Shown: positions 1 through 9,395 of the stretch, in pieces | How positions within the stretch are numbered: position 1 is the stretch's first letter | How the letters are laid out: every line of letters starts with the position of its first letter | Source of the DNA: Bacteroides luti | GTDB lineage: Bacteria > Bacteroidota > Bacteroidia > Bacteroidales > Bacteroidaceae | Length of the DNA stretch: 64,000 nt | Reading direction: 5' to 3' | Assembly (NCBI RefSeq): GCF_900128905.1 | Contig: NZ_FQTV01000004.1 | Coordinates: 1-64,000, forward strand | Translations under genes and position numbers: made by a program | The notes under the pieces: model-generated | The model's input: only the letters and a program-made list of their open reading frames with translations | Databases searched by the model: none | What the model was told of the DNA's origin: nothing

Positions 1-206
1 AGGCGGAAGATAAACATCTTCCCCTTCTCTGAAAAAATATTCAATCTAAAATTCCATCAGTTGCATTTAACACTTGAATTTAGGATAACAAAAAACAGGG
101 GGTATTTTTCCGCAGATTTTATAGAAGCATTTTACCGGTTTGGATAATTGTATTCCGGCAAGGTAAGTCTGCACCATATAACTCTTGGTTTATATTTATC
201 TCTATT

Positions 207-266
207 TTCAGTAATTTGGCTTCAAACAATTCAGTAATTTGGCTGTATTTTATTCAGTAATTTGGC
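207..266. repeat. phased direct repeat array A (3 copies, 23 bp period)
   Basis: The 14-mer TTCAGTAATTTGGC occurs exactly three times, starting at 207, 230 and 253. The 9-base spacers between copies are unrelated in sequence. A further partial match (TTCAGTAATTTG, within an 18-base match to 201-218) lies at 33349-33360, upstream of the lipoprotein gene. The array sits beyond the SusD terminator. Its function is unknown. Confidence 0.85.
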
Positions 267-310
267 CATATTATATTCCGTTATCATTTCCTTGCATTTG
301 GATATATAAA

Positions 311-348
311 AAAAAGTCCAGGTCTAATCCACAAGACCCGGACTTTTT
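311..348 (-). terminator. terminator of the susC/susD unit
   Basis: Arms at 311-325 and 334-348 pair over 15 bases with one mismatch around an 8-base loop. On the minus strand the stem ends in a run of U (complement of the A run at 308-315). It lies 22 bases beyond the SusD stop codon. Confidence 0.85.
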
Positions 349-369
349 CAATTTAATTCTCAGATAATC

Positions 370-2181
370 CTAATAACCAGGATTCTGATATTCAGCGCCA
401 TTCTTTATCACATCAGTAAATGATTGTGGAATTGGACGAACTTTATAGTAATCGTCGTTGAAATATGCTCCAACATCTGGATTTGTTTCAGTAAGATAAG
501 CTTTACTCAACTTACCTGTACGTTTCAAATCATAGAAACGAGTATACTCTCCGGCCAACTCTCTTGCACGTTCGTCAAGGATTGTCTGAATAGTAACACT
601 ACCTTGAATATCGGCAGCACCAGCTCTTTTACGTACTTTATTGATATATGCTGCAGATCCCGAACCTCCATTGAGATACAAATCAGCTTCGGCTGCTATC
701 AGGTATATTTCGGCCATACGCATTGTTATTGCAGAAGCATCACATGCGAAACGGTTCTTTGACGCACTGATTACAGTAAAGTTGCTTGAGTTGAATTTGT
801 TGAGTGATGGATAGAAGAAGTAGAACGGATTCTCAACTGTTGATCCATCGTTCAGACGAGTATACGTCATCTTCACTGTCATATCATCGTTATACAAATC
901 TTTGTAATCAATAACCAGGTAAGGAACATTCAGTTTATTTGATACAAGATCACTGTATGCAGCTTCCTGAGGACGAACAATTTTAATAGCCACGTCGCCT
1001 ACGTTCACTTTTGATGAAGAAGTAACACTTGATGTGCGGTCGTACATCTTCAGGTTATCTGCTGTCCACTGATATGCATTGTTTGCAGTCCACTCTGTCT
1101 GGAAGAATGCAGCATAACGAGGATCTAGAGTATTATCTTTATTAACAAATACATCCAGCAAATATTTAGAAGGCATAAACAAACCATCAGAATAACGTCC
1201 TATTTCTGTTTCATGTCCCTTGTAAAGAATAGCTGGGAATTTGGCTACATTTCCATAGAATAACTGGTAATCCTGATTGTGTTGCCACAAGTTTGTACTA
1301 CCTCCGGCCTGTGAGAAAGCTACAGAATATAAAGATTCCTTATTCTCCAGGTTGTTTGCATTGGCAAATACCTGATTAATGGTAGGATACATATAAGTAG
1401 CATACTTTGCGCCACCTGATTCACAGTCGGCTATCAAAGCCTTACTTGTTTCAATTGCCTCCTGAAGATATTCTGTAGTACCATATTCTTTTGTCTGCAA
1501 GCAAGCTTTTGCTAAAAGTCCCATTGCAGATTTACGCAATGCTCTACCTTCTTCGCCCGGACGAGATATTGGAAGCCACTTAGCAGCAAACTCAAGATCA
1601 GGGATAATGGTTGTTTTATATATTTCAAGCGGCTCTGTTTTTGTTGGAGATAAATCTACCCCTGAAGGTAAAGTTGTGTTTAAAGTTACAGCACCAAACT
1701 GTTCTACAAGGAAATAGTAGTAAAGCGCTCTCATATAATGAGCTTCTGCTACTAAAGCATTCTTTTCATCGGTACTTGCAAAGTCTGTTACATTGTCTAC
1801 ACTTTCAATACACAGATTACATGCTCCGATACCATCATAAGCACCATTCCACTGATCTTTTGCATTATTTAATGAGATCTGCGCTCCCTGACCATATTTG
1901 AAATAACCTTCGTAGGTTTTTGCATTCTGACGGGAAGTCCAAAGGTCGGTTCCTGCTTCAGTAAGGAACATCATTCCGTTTTTACCGTAAAAATAACGTT
2001 GAAGACTGAAATAACAGTTATTGATAGCTTTTTGGTAACCATCTTTCTGAGATATCAGAATATTCATGGTAGAACCAGAAGGGTTTACTTCATCTAAAGA
2101 ACAAGATGAGACCCCAACACTTGCCGCAAGGATAGTTGACAGCAAGATTTTATTATATTTATTAAGTTTATTGAATTTCAT
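370..2181 (-). CDS. SusD/RagB-family glycan-binding lipoprotein
   Basis: This is the surface lipoprotein partner of a SusC transporter; by family knowledge it caps the transporter and binds oligosaccharide. The 603-residue protein opens with a lipoprotein signal peptide ending ASVGVSSC, giving lipidated Cys27. The following SLDE fits the acidic export signal that sends Bacteroides lipoproteins to the surface. The N-terminal half has the TPR-like helices of the family (YYYFLVEQFGAV region), and the C-terminus ends in the typical YQNPGY. It lies 13 bases downstream of SusC and is the last gene of its unit. The bound glycan cannot be read from sequence; the neighbouring enzymes suggest a pectin fragment. 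Confidence 0.93.
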   Translation of the reverse strand: MKFNKLNKYNKILLSTILAASVGVSSCSLDEVNPSGSTMNILISQKDGYQKAINNCYFSLQRYFYGKNGMMFLTEAGTDLWTSRQNAKTYEGYFKYGQGAQISLNNAKDQWNGAYDGIGACNLCIESVDNVTDFASTDEKNALVAEAHYMRALYYYFLVEQFGAVTLNTTLPSGVDLSPTKTEPLEIYKTTIIPDLEFAAKWLPISRPGEEGRALRKSAMGLLAKACLQTKEYGTTEYLQEAIETSKALIADCESGGAKYATYMYPTINQVFANANNLENKESLYSVAFSQAGGSTNLWQHNQDYQLFYGNVAKFPAILYKGHETEIGRYSDGLFMPSKYLLDVFVNKDNTLDPRYAAFFQTEWTANNAYQWTADNLKMYDRTSSVTSSSKVNVGDVAIKIVRPQEAAYSDLVSNKLNVPYLVIDYKDLYNDDMTVKMTYTRLNDGSTVENPFYFFYPSLNKFNSSNFTVISASKNRFACDASAITMRMAEIYLIAAEADLYLNGGSGSAAYINKVRKRAGAADIQGSVTIQTILDERARELAGEYTRFYDLKRTGKLSKAYLTETNPDVGAYFNDDYYKVRPIPQSFTDVIKNGAEYQNPGY

Positions 2182-2194
2182 GTTTTACTTAATT

Positions 2195-5100
2195 TTAGAA
2201 TGTTACATTTACACCAAATACAAATTCTTTTGTCAAAGGGAAGTTGTCAGATCCTTCACGTTCAGGATCCTGTCCTTTCATTTGCTTGTCGAATGCAAAA
2301 ATGAATGGGTTATATGCTGTTGCATATACGCGAAGTTTCTCCATGTGTGCACTCTTCAATAAAGATTTTGGTAAAGTATAACCTAATGTAATATTCTTAA
2401 TCTTGATAAAAGAACCATCTCTGAGAGCTAATGAACTCCAGCCATAATACTGTGATGTTGAACTGTGAATTCCCGGACGAGGCAGATATGCACCCTGGTT
2501 CTCAGGAGTCCAGTAACTAATGCCTGAAGGAGAATTATCAAGACTGGTAGTTGGATTGTATCTTGTTATCAAATCGCTCTGTAACATCTGTCCGCAACGA
2601 GCCATCATAAAAATGCTAGCATCGAAATTACGGTATGTAAAGTTATTCTGGAAACCTAAGTACCAGTCAGGATTCTTTGAACCTAAATACATCTTGTCTT
2701 TTTCGCTGTATTTATGAACGCCATTATCACTAACATCGTTTCCGTCAACATCTTTAGTTATGATTGGGTTGGTAGCCAATTTTATATCTCCAGGAACACA
2801 ACCATACAATTTAGCCTCATCGGTTTCTGCTTCAGACCATATTCCTAAGTATTTATAATTATAGAATGCTCTGATTGGTTTTCCTTTGAATAATGATTCT
2901 GCAATAATATCTCCGTCAGGTAACTTCACAATCTTTTCTTTGTTTACTGTCAAAGTAGTAACAGTAGACCATGTGAAGTCCTTTGTAACAATATTCTGTG
3001 TATTAAGCATCACTTCAAGGTTCTTGTTATTGGTTTCACCAATATTCTGCCATGTATTGATTGGAGAGCCCCACATTGTTACACCGGCAGTAATAGGCAA
3101 AGTACGTTTAAACAACAAACCTTTTGTATTTGTGTTAGACAAGTCAACAGCAAGATTTACACGTCCATTCAGGAAGCTAGCATCAACACCAATGTTTGTA
3201 TTATATGATTTTTCCCAACCAATTGATGGATTACCGTAAGGTGCACTAAACTGTACAACAGGGTATGCCTTAGATCCAAATACTACCGGATTAAGGAATG
3301 TATATACTGCTGTGTTGGAAGAATAAGCTCCCATACCACCAGAGTTACCGGTAATACCGTAACCTATTCTTAATTTCAGGTTAGACAACCAGTCCTGGCT
3401 TTTTTCCATGAAAGACTCGTCGCTGATGCGCCATGCAAAAGCTGCTGCAGGGAATGAGTCCCACTTACTACCAACTGCTAAATGAGATACTCCATCCCAA
3501 CGATTAGACAAAGTAACGATATAACGTCCTTTGAAGTTATAGTTCAAACGAGCAGCATAAGACATGGACTGTGTTTGTTTGAAATCGGAATCCAGACTTT
3601 GTTTCTGTGTTCCTGCTGACAGTTTCCAGAAAGACTGACTGGTTAATTGTTGTCCCTGAGCTGCAGCATAAGTATATTCTGTTTGGTTTTTAGACCAGGA
3701 AGTAACACCTGTCAGCCCAAATTCATGATCTTTTGCTATTTTAAAGTTATAGTTTAAGATGTTCTCCCATTTATAACCGTAAGTAGCATTGTTGGCAATA
3801 GAAGCCAAAGGTTTGTTATATCCGGCTGTAATATTAGCTATAGACAGCGGACCAAAGAACATCCCTGTACGTGAATTATTAATGGTTGTTCCCAATACTG
3901 ATTTGAAAGAAACTCCTTTTACCGGAGTAAGCTCCAAAGTTCCGTTTGCAGTAATGTTTGTGCCTCTGGTATTATTTACATATTGGCCATCAATTTCATC
4001 CGACATAGGATTTTGCTGACCTGTAAGATATTCCGGATTGATTGAGCCATCCTCATTATATGCCTCTCCAAGTGGCACAAAAGTCAAAGCATTGACAAAC
4101 ACACTCTGGTTGCGTTTATTCTGATCTGTATAGGTGATATTTGTGTTGAATCCTGCCTTTGCCCAGCTAGAAAGCTTCTGATCCAGGTTAAGTCTCAAAC
4201 CATAACGTAAACGATCATCACCTTTAAGCAAGCCTTGCTCATCATTATAGTTTATAGATGCAAATACCTGAGTCTTATCGGTACCTCCGGTTATTGATAA
4301 ATTATAATTCTGATTAACTGATGCTTTACCTATCACTTCGTCTACGAAATCAATCCATTGGCCATTATCATAAGCACTTTGCACTTTAGGATCTGTAAAA
4401 ATGGATGAGGTAAATTCAGGATAAGAGCCATGCGCTCCTCTATATGCTTCTCTTTTAAGATTCATATACTCATCACCAGTCATTCCCGATGGATATTTTG
4501 CAAAACCGGATACTCCGACATAAGCATCAAGATTTACTGTAGTTTTGCCCTGAACACCTTTCTTTGTAGTGATTATAACAACACCATTGGCACCTGCAGA
4601 ACCATAAATTGCTGTTGATGATGCATCTTTTAGCACCTCAATAGATTCAATATCTGATGGATTTATCTGATTGTAACTTCCTGCAATACCGTCGATAATA
4701 AATAACGGAGAGTTATCTCCATAAATTGAACGGGTACCACGCAACTGGATATTAACATCGGCACCTGCCTGACCGGATGATTTAACAATATCCAAACCTG
4801 CAACTTTACCTTGTAATGCTTCCATAGCGTTACTTGTTGGAGCAGCTGTTATATCAGCCGACTTTATAGAAGTAATAGCTCCGGTTAAATCACGCTTTTT
4901 CATTGTTCCATAACCAATTACAACAACCTCATCAAGATTTTGTGTAGTCGATTCCATCTTAATCTCCAAATCCTTACCGTTACCAACAGTAACAGTCTGA
5001 GCTTTATAACCAATGTAAGTAAGAGTTATAAGATTTTTCCCGGAAGGTAAGTTCAAGGTAAAGTTTCCATCGATATCAGTAATAGCACCTACGGTAGTAC

Positions 5101-5347
5101 CTTTTACCAGCACAGAAACTCCTGTAAGTGTTTCCCCGGTTTTCTCATCAACTACTTTTCCTTTGATTGTTTTAGCTTGTGTAATAGTCTGAATCGAGCT
5201 CACACTATTTTGTGAATTTCCTGCATAAGTTGAAGGCAATGCAGACATACATAGAACTGCCGATAGTCCAAAAACCAAATGGCTACGTCTAAATCGATAA
5301 CCCAAGACGTCCATTGGTAGACACACTTTTTCTTTCTTGTTTTTCAT
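2195..5347 (-). CDS. SusC/RagA-family TonB-dependent outer-membrane transporter
   Basis: This protein imports oligosaccharides across the outer membrane using TonB energy. The 1050 residues show a signal segment, a carboxypeptidase-D regulatory-like domain (about 60-132, starting TIKGKVVDEKTGE), the TonB box/plug start (NLDEVVVIGYGTMKKRDLTGA), a plug with the IDGIAG and EVLKDASSTAIYGSAGANG motifs, and a large beta-barrel ending FVFGVNVTF. The signal segment is preceded by about 25 residues with a basic stretch, longer than usual; an internal start is possible. It is the first gene of a two-gene unit with SusD, separated from the enzyme operon upstream by a strong terminator, so it probably has its own promoter in 5348-5500. 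I could not identify that promoter. Confidence 0.93.
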   Translation of the reverse strand: MKNKKEKVCLPMDVLGYRFRRSHLVFGLSAVLCMSALPSTYAGNSQNSVSSIQTITQAKTIKGKVVDEKTGETLTGVSVLVKGTTVGAITDIDGNFTLNLPSGKNLITLTYIGYKAQTVTVGNGKDLEIKMESTTQNLDEVVVIGYGTMKKRDLTGAITSIKSADITAAPTSNAMEALQGKVAGLDIVKSSGQAGADVNIQLRGTRSIYGDNSPLFIIDGIAGSYNQINPSDIESIEVLKDASSTAIYGSAGANGVVIITTKKGVQGKTTVNLDAYVGVSGFAKYPSGMTGDEYMNLKREAYRGAHGSYPEFTSSIFTDPKVQSAYDNGQWIDFVDEVIGKASVNQNYNLSITGGTDKTQVFASINYNDEQGLLKGDDRLRYGLRLNLDQKLSSWAKAGFNTNITYTDQNKRNQSVFVNALTFVPLGEAYNEDGSINPEYLTGQQNPMSDEIDGQYVNNTRGTNITANGTLELTPVKGVSFKSVLGTTINNSRTGMFFGPLSIANITAGYNKPLASIANNATYGYKWENILNYNFKIAKDHEFGLTGVTSWSKNQTEYTYAAAQGQQLTSQSFWKLSAGTQKQSLDSDFKQTQSMSYAARLNYNFKGRYIVTLSNRWDGVSHLAVGSKWDSFPAAAFAWRISDESFMEKSQDWLSNLKLRIGYGITGNSGGMGAYSSNTAVYTFLNPVVFGSKAYPVVQFSAPYGNPSIGWEKSYNTNIGVDASFLNGRVNLAVDLSNTNTKGLLFKRTLPITAGVTMWGSPINTWQNIGETNNKNLEVMLNTQNIVTKDFTWSTVTTLTVNKEKIVKLPDGDIIAESLFKGKPIRAFYNYKYLGIWSEAETDEAKLYGCVPGDIKLATNPIITKDVDGNDVSDNGVHKYSEKDKMYLGSKNPDWYLGFQNNFTYRNFDASIFMMARCGQMLQSDLITRYNPTTSLDNSPSGISYWTPENQGAYLPRPGIHSSTSQYYGWSSLALRDGSFIKIKNITLGYTLPKSLLKSAHMEKLRVYATAYNPFIFAFDKQMKGQDPEREGSDNFPLTKEFVFGVNVTF

Positions 5348-5501
5348 TCTTTTGTTAGTTAATAACTACTATAAAAATATTTATGCTTTATTTTGAGCAT
5401 TTTTAGAATTACGCTTCTCAAACACCTGTTATTTAATAAAATGACGGTTCTTTTAACTAATTGTACTCAGCCTTCAGATTTATAAAATAAGATGGTATCC
5501 A

Positions 5502-5555
5502 TAAAAAAACATTAAGACATCGGTCAAAGAATATTTGAGCGATACCTTAATGTTT
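5502..5555 (-). terminator. terminator of the main enzyme operon
   Basis: A long hairpin: outer arms AAACATTAAG (5507-5516) and CTTAATGTTT (5546-5555), continued inside by ATCGgTCAAA and TTTGAgCGAT around a 5-base loop. On the minus strand it is followed by a run of seven U. It lies 40 bases past the stop codon of the GH78 fusion gene. Confidence 0.88.
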
Positions 5556-5595
5556 ATATTATTCCTTTTACGTGAAAAGGATTTAGCAAACAGAA

Positions 5596-8500
5596 CTACT
5601 TCTTAAGTACAGGCCATTGTCCGTTGACAATAGGCACCTCTTTTAACTGTTTAGGATCAATCTTCATGTATTTAATGCGCTCGCGTCTCCAGGTATAAAT
5701 AGCATGAATATAACCGTCGTTACCTTGTATAATTGAAGGATAAGAATATTGACCAATAGGTGAATCTTCAAGAATAAGTGAAGCAAACCACTTCTTTCCG
5801 TCTTTTGATACGGCAATGTTAAGCGGCGTACGTGCACCTTTCTTAGCTCCCTGGGGTGTTTTAACGTGATTATAGATCAATGCCTGGCGACCATCTTTCA
5901 ATGTTACCGCATCTGTTCCCGAGTTATTGTTCGGCAGATCAATCAGCTTCATTTCACTCCAGGTCTCTCCTCCATCTTTCGACCACGCTTCGGCTATTGC
6001 ACTGTTGCGGGTACGGCAAAGAATCTGTAAAGATCCATCTTTATGAAATAAGATACTTGGCTGAATGGCATTGATTGTTTTTCCATCATTGATGGGTTGT
6101 GTTTCACTCCATGTTTTACCTTTATCTTCTGTAGATTCAAAATGAACTTTCCATCCGTCTCCTTCAGTACTTGTAGGACAAACTAACTTATTACCTATCA
6201 TTACAGGTTTGTTTTTAATCGGCCCCAGAATGTTCTTTGGTAACTCTTCACGCTGAGTCCATGTTTTTCCTCCGTCGAAAGAGCGAATGAGGTAACCGGT
6301 CCAGTCGCCCACATTCTTTCCAATCTTAAAGAATAACAAGAGTTCGCCACCGGGTACCTGAAAAAGTACCGGGTTATAGCATGCTTTACGCAAAGTATCG
6401 CTCATTATACCATCTGCCACCTTTTGAGGAGCAGTCCATCCTTCAGCTGTTTTTCTGCATACCCAGATGCAAACATCAGGATTTCCTTCCTTTGTTCCTC
6501 CAAAGAATGAAGCAACAAGTCCGGTTGGAGTGTCGACAATTGTAGCAGCATGTGCTGATGGGAAAGAAGCTTTTTCGTAAAGGAACTCATCTTCTACAAT
6601 TCCTTTTCTCCATGCGCCTAGACCTACATTCATATCAACACTGAATGAATAATCGCCCGATCCAACTTCCCAGCGGGTAAGATTACCTTCTTTACCGATA
6701 TATTTAACGCCTTTGGCTTTTGCTGCAGGAATACCACCCTCTTTTATCATTGCTTTATCCGAAGGTAAGTAAACAATGGCAGTTGTATTGGCAGGAATAG
6801 TGAAATTCCAATCCAGATGTTTCAGATTCTTTTTCCATTTGCTCACCACTTTTCCGTAAGGAGTCATATAAGAAGCATCGACATCACTCAAATCCTGAAT
6901 CTCGAAATTAGGCTTCATGATAATTTTCTTAAAGCCTGCTTCCTTTTCATCGGTTTTAATTCCGGCCATATTCTCGTAGAAGAATGGAATTAAATCGCCA
7001 AGCAGCATTACGTGATTCTTTGAGTTCATCTTTGGTCCGGCAGTATCACCGTTCCATAACTCCCAGATTGTAGTCGCTCCCTTTTTAACCATATATCCCC
7101 AGCTTGGGTATGTATCGTTAGAAGCCAGCAGATATGCCACATCGGCACGTCCCATCTTGCACAATTCGCGCATAATCCATTGCGAACCTACAAGACCTGT
7201 ACAGATATGTCCATTGCTTCCAACCATAACTTTATCAACAATCTGCTTGCTTACTTTGGCTACCATATTATCAGGAACCATACCAAATGCTAATGGAAGC
7301 AAGTTGGATGTTGCCGAGTTATTTCCGTAGAACAAGCTATCTGTATTGAAATATTTCTTATTGAAGGCGTCTTTTACATTAGCTGCTATTGCATCAAACT
7401 CTTTTGCATCTTGTGTTTTATTTTGCAATGTTGCAAATTTGCTCATCAAAGCAAGCATCTTATAATAATAAGCTGTAGAAACCAACAGGCCGTCTGTCTG
7501 ACGCTTTGGGTCTTTTGAGTGAATCAGTTCAGGAGATTCAGGTGGAACACACCAGTCGCCATATTCATCACGAGTCATAATACCCTCTCTCAGGTATTCT
7601 TTCTTCATGTGATCCATCCATTTCTTCATAGCATCATAGTTCTTCACGATAGGTTGTATATTTCCAAACTGTGAATAAACCATATCTGATGATAAAAGGA
7701 ATACGGAAGGCCATGTTATATTATCTGTGTAATAATTCAGATAAGAAGGTGCCACATCTGGAATGCAACCATCTTCACGTTGCGCATCGCGGATATCGTC
7801 CATCCACTTACTGTAAAGCTGTCCGTTTTCCATTACAAAGCTTTCGCCAAGAGAGCCTACAGCACGGTCGCCCAACCAAGGCTGACGTTCGTTTCTCTGC
7901 GGACAGTCAACAGGCATTCCTTTGTAATTACTACGGATTCCCCAGAAAGCATTTTTGTATATCTGATTAATGATAGGATCAGTGCAGCTGAATGAACCGA
8001 GTGTTTCCATTTCATCATTAACAACTTCACCAACAAACTGATCTAATGAAGGCTTGTATTTGTATCCGGTTATCTCTACATATTGGAAACCATTATATAC
8101 AAATTTAGGTGCCCACTCTTCTGTTCCTTGTCCTTTCAGGATATAAAGATTAGTAACCTTTGCATCTCTGAGAGGCTCCATATAAAGCTCACCGTTGTTC
8201 TGAAGAACTTCAGCAAAACGCAGGCGGATAGTATCACCGGCATTACCTTTCACTTTTATTCTTAACCATCCGGCCATGTTCTGTCCCATGTCGAGAATGT
8301 ATCTCTTGCCGGGAAGTTCTGAGATAGAAACCGGGTGGATTTTATCTACAACTTTCATTCCTGCAGTCATTTCAGCACGAAGTGTTCCCGAAGGAAGGGT
8401 TACACGCTGTGCCGATTCCCATGAAGAATCATTGAATCCCGGTTCTGTCCAGTTCCCAAACTCTTTGCGGGCATCATACACCTCGCCGTCATATTCGTTA

Positions 8501-9381
8501 TTGCTACGAATTGGACCATCGGCATTAATTTTCCATGAAGTATCACTTCCAACTACATCTTTTGATCCGTCGGTATATTCCATTATAAGTACCAAACGTA
8601 CTTTTGGAAAGCCAAATGTAGGGATTTTATAGTTCTTGAAATTCTGACGCATGGTATAGAAACGTCCGTTACCAAGAGTAACACCCATTGCGTTTGCTTT
8701 ATCTTTCAACAAAGCTGTAACGTCGTAACTATTGTAAAGAGTAGTTTTTCTGTAATCAGTTGGTGCCGGTGCAAGAACACGATCACCCACTTTCTGACCA
8801 TTGATATACAATTCATATAAACCTAACCCGGAAATATGAACAGTGGCACGTGCTACTTTCTTCTTTGGAGTAAACTCCTTACGAAGATAACGTGCAGACA
8901 TACGTGAAAACTGAGTATCAGAATCCCATGGCATCAGTTTATCCAAACCAATCCACTGAGCTTTCCAGTCATTCTGTGAAAGTAATCCCATGCTCCATTG
9001 AGCAGGTTCACTCCAGGAAGATTCTCCGGCATTAGTAGTAACCTTTACTTTCCAGAAATATCGACCATTACTTTTTAACGGCTGTCCGGCATAGCTCACC
9101 CATTGAGACTGGGAAGACTTAACAATGCCGGAGTTCCATACATCTCCTTCACCGGCATTTAGTTTTTGCATGGAAGAAGCTACTAATATCTGGTAAGAAA
9201 GCTGAGTCACTCCTCTATCTGAAGAAGAAATGCGCCAACTAACACGAGGAGATTCTGTATCAATCCCTACTGGATTGTTCAACATTTCACAACGCAGATT
9301 GCTAATGCTAACTCCTGCAAAAGCCGCTACTTTCAAAGAAAGCAGACAAACAAGCAATAATAATATTTTTTTCTTCGGCAT
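5596..9381 (-). CDS. GH78 alpha-L-rhamnosidase fused to a sialidase-fold (BNR) domain
   Basis: The 1261-residue protein has a signal peptide (ends about residue 22) and a full GH78 module (about 25-910): N-terminal beta domains, then an (alpha/alpha)6 barrel with DCPQRNERQPWLGD at 492-505 (likely acid Glu498) and TTIWELWNGD around Glu774 (likely base). A second module (about 925-1261) is a BNR beta-propeller with three Asp boxes: SFDGGKTW at 1034, STEDKGKTW at 1083 and SKDGGETW at 1134. The usual sialidase RIP motif is replaced by FPSAHAAT at 940-947, so true sialidase activity is unlikely. RG-II side chain C is rhamnose linked to Kdo, so the fusion may remove rhamnose and then Kdo; this is inference. 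It is the last gene of the enzyme operon, 14 bases after GH140. The reading frame is continuous through the junction. Confidence 0.88.
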   Translation of the reverse strand: MPKKKILLLLVCLLSLKVAAFAGVSISNLRCEMLNNPVGIDTESPRVSWRISSSDRGVTQLSYQILVASSMQKLNAGEGDVWNSGIVKSSQSQWVSYAGQPLKSNGRYFWKVKVTTNAGESSWSEPAQWSMGLLSQNDWKAQWIGLDKLMPWDSDTQFSRMSARYLRKEFTPKKKVARATVHISGLGLYELYINGQKVGDRVLAPAPTDYRKTTLYNSYDVTALLKDKANAMGVTLGNGRFYTMRQNFKNYKIPTFGFPKVRLVLIMEYTDGSKDVVGSDTSWKINADGPIRSNNEYDGEVYDARKEFGNWTEPGFNDSSWESAQRVTLPSGTLRAEMTAGMKVVDKIHPVSISELPGKRYILDMGQNMAGWLRIKVKGNAGDTIRLRFAEVLQNNGELYMEPLRDAKVTNLYILKGQGTEEWAPKFVYNGFQYVEITGYKYKPSLDQFVGEVVNDEMETLGSFSCTDPIINQIYKNAFWGIRSNYKGMPVDCPQRNERQPWLGDRAVGSLGESFVMENGQLYSKWMDDIRDAQREDGCIPDVAPSYLNYYTDNITWPSVFLLSSDMVYSQFGNIQPIVKNYDAMKKWMDHMKKEYLREGIMTRDEYGDWCVPPESPELIHSKDPKRQTDGLLVSTAYYYKMLALMSKFATLQNKTQDAKEFDAIAANVKDAFNKKYFNTDSLFYGNNSATSNLLPLAFGMVPDNMVAKVSKQIVDKVMVGSNGHICTGLVGSQWIMRELCKMGRADVAYLLASNDTYPSWGYMVKKGATTIWELWNGDTAGPKMNSKNHVMLLGDLIPFFYENMAGIKTDEKEAGFKKIIMKPNFEIQDLSDVDASYMTPYGKVVSKWKKNLKHLDWNFTIPANTTAIVYLPSDKAMIKEGGIPAAKAKGVKYIGKEGNLTRWEVGSGDYSFSVDMNVGLGAWRKGIVEDEFLYEKASFPSAHAATIVDTPTGLVASFFGGTKEGNPDVCIWVCRKTAEGWTAPQKVADGIMSDTLRKACYNPVLFQVPGGELLLFFKIGKNVGDWTGYLIRSFDGGKTWTQREELPKNILGPIKNKPVMIGNKLVCPTSTEGDGWKVHFESTEDKGKTWSETQPINDGKTINAIQPSILFHKDGSLQILCRTRNSAIAEAWSKDGGETWSEMKLIDLPNNNSGTDAVTLKDGRQALIYNHVKTPQGAKKGARTPLNIAVSKDGKKWFASLILEDSPIGQYSYPSIIQGNDGYIHAIYTWRRERIKYMKIDPKQLKEVPIVNGQWPVLKK

Positions 9382-9395
9382 TGTTATCTGGTTAT

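Larger units (their letters stand above)
1..369. other. non-coding left edge
   Basis: No convincing gene is seen here. The stretch holds a three-copy phased direct repeat (207-266) and the terminator of the SusD gene (311-348). The first 200 bases show no recognisable feature. A gene lying further left could begin or end just outside the window. Confidence 0.6.

Noticed and set aside
424..762. Plus-strand reading frame over the SusD gene
   Set aside because: It is a shadow of the SusD gene on the other strand; its low-complexity, Cys/Ile-rich sequence shows no domain. The same applies to the many other opposite-strand frames over large genes.
5596..6610. True sialidase (GH33) annotation for the BNR module
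   Set aside because: The RIP arginine motif is absent where it would be expected, and there are no sialic-acid genes nearby. A keto-sugar hydrolase role is more likely.
8368..9381. Possible sequencing frameshift joining two genes into the GH78-BNR fusion
   Set aside because: The frame is open over the whole 3786 bases with both modules complete and no overlap or gap at the junction (about residues 905-925), so a true fusion is the simpler reading.
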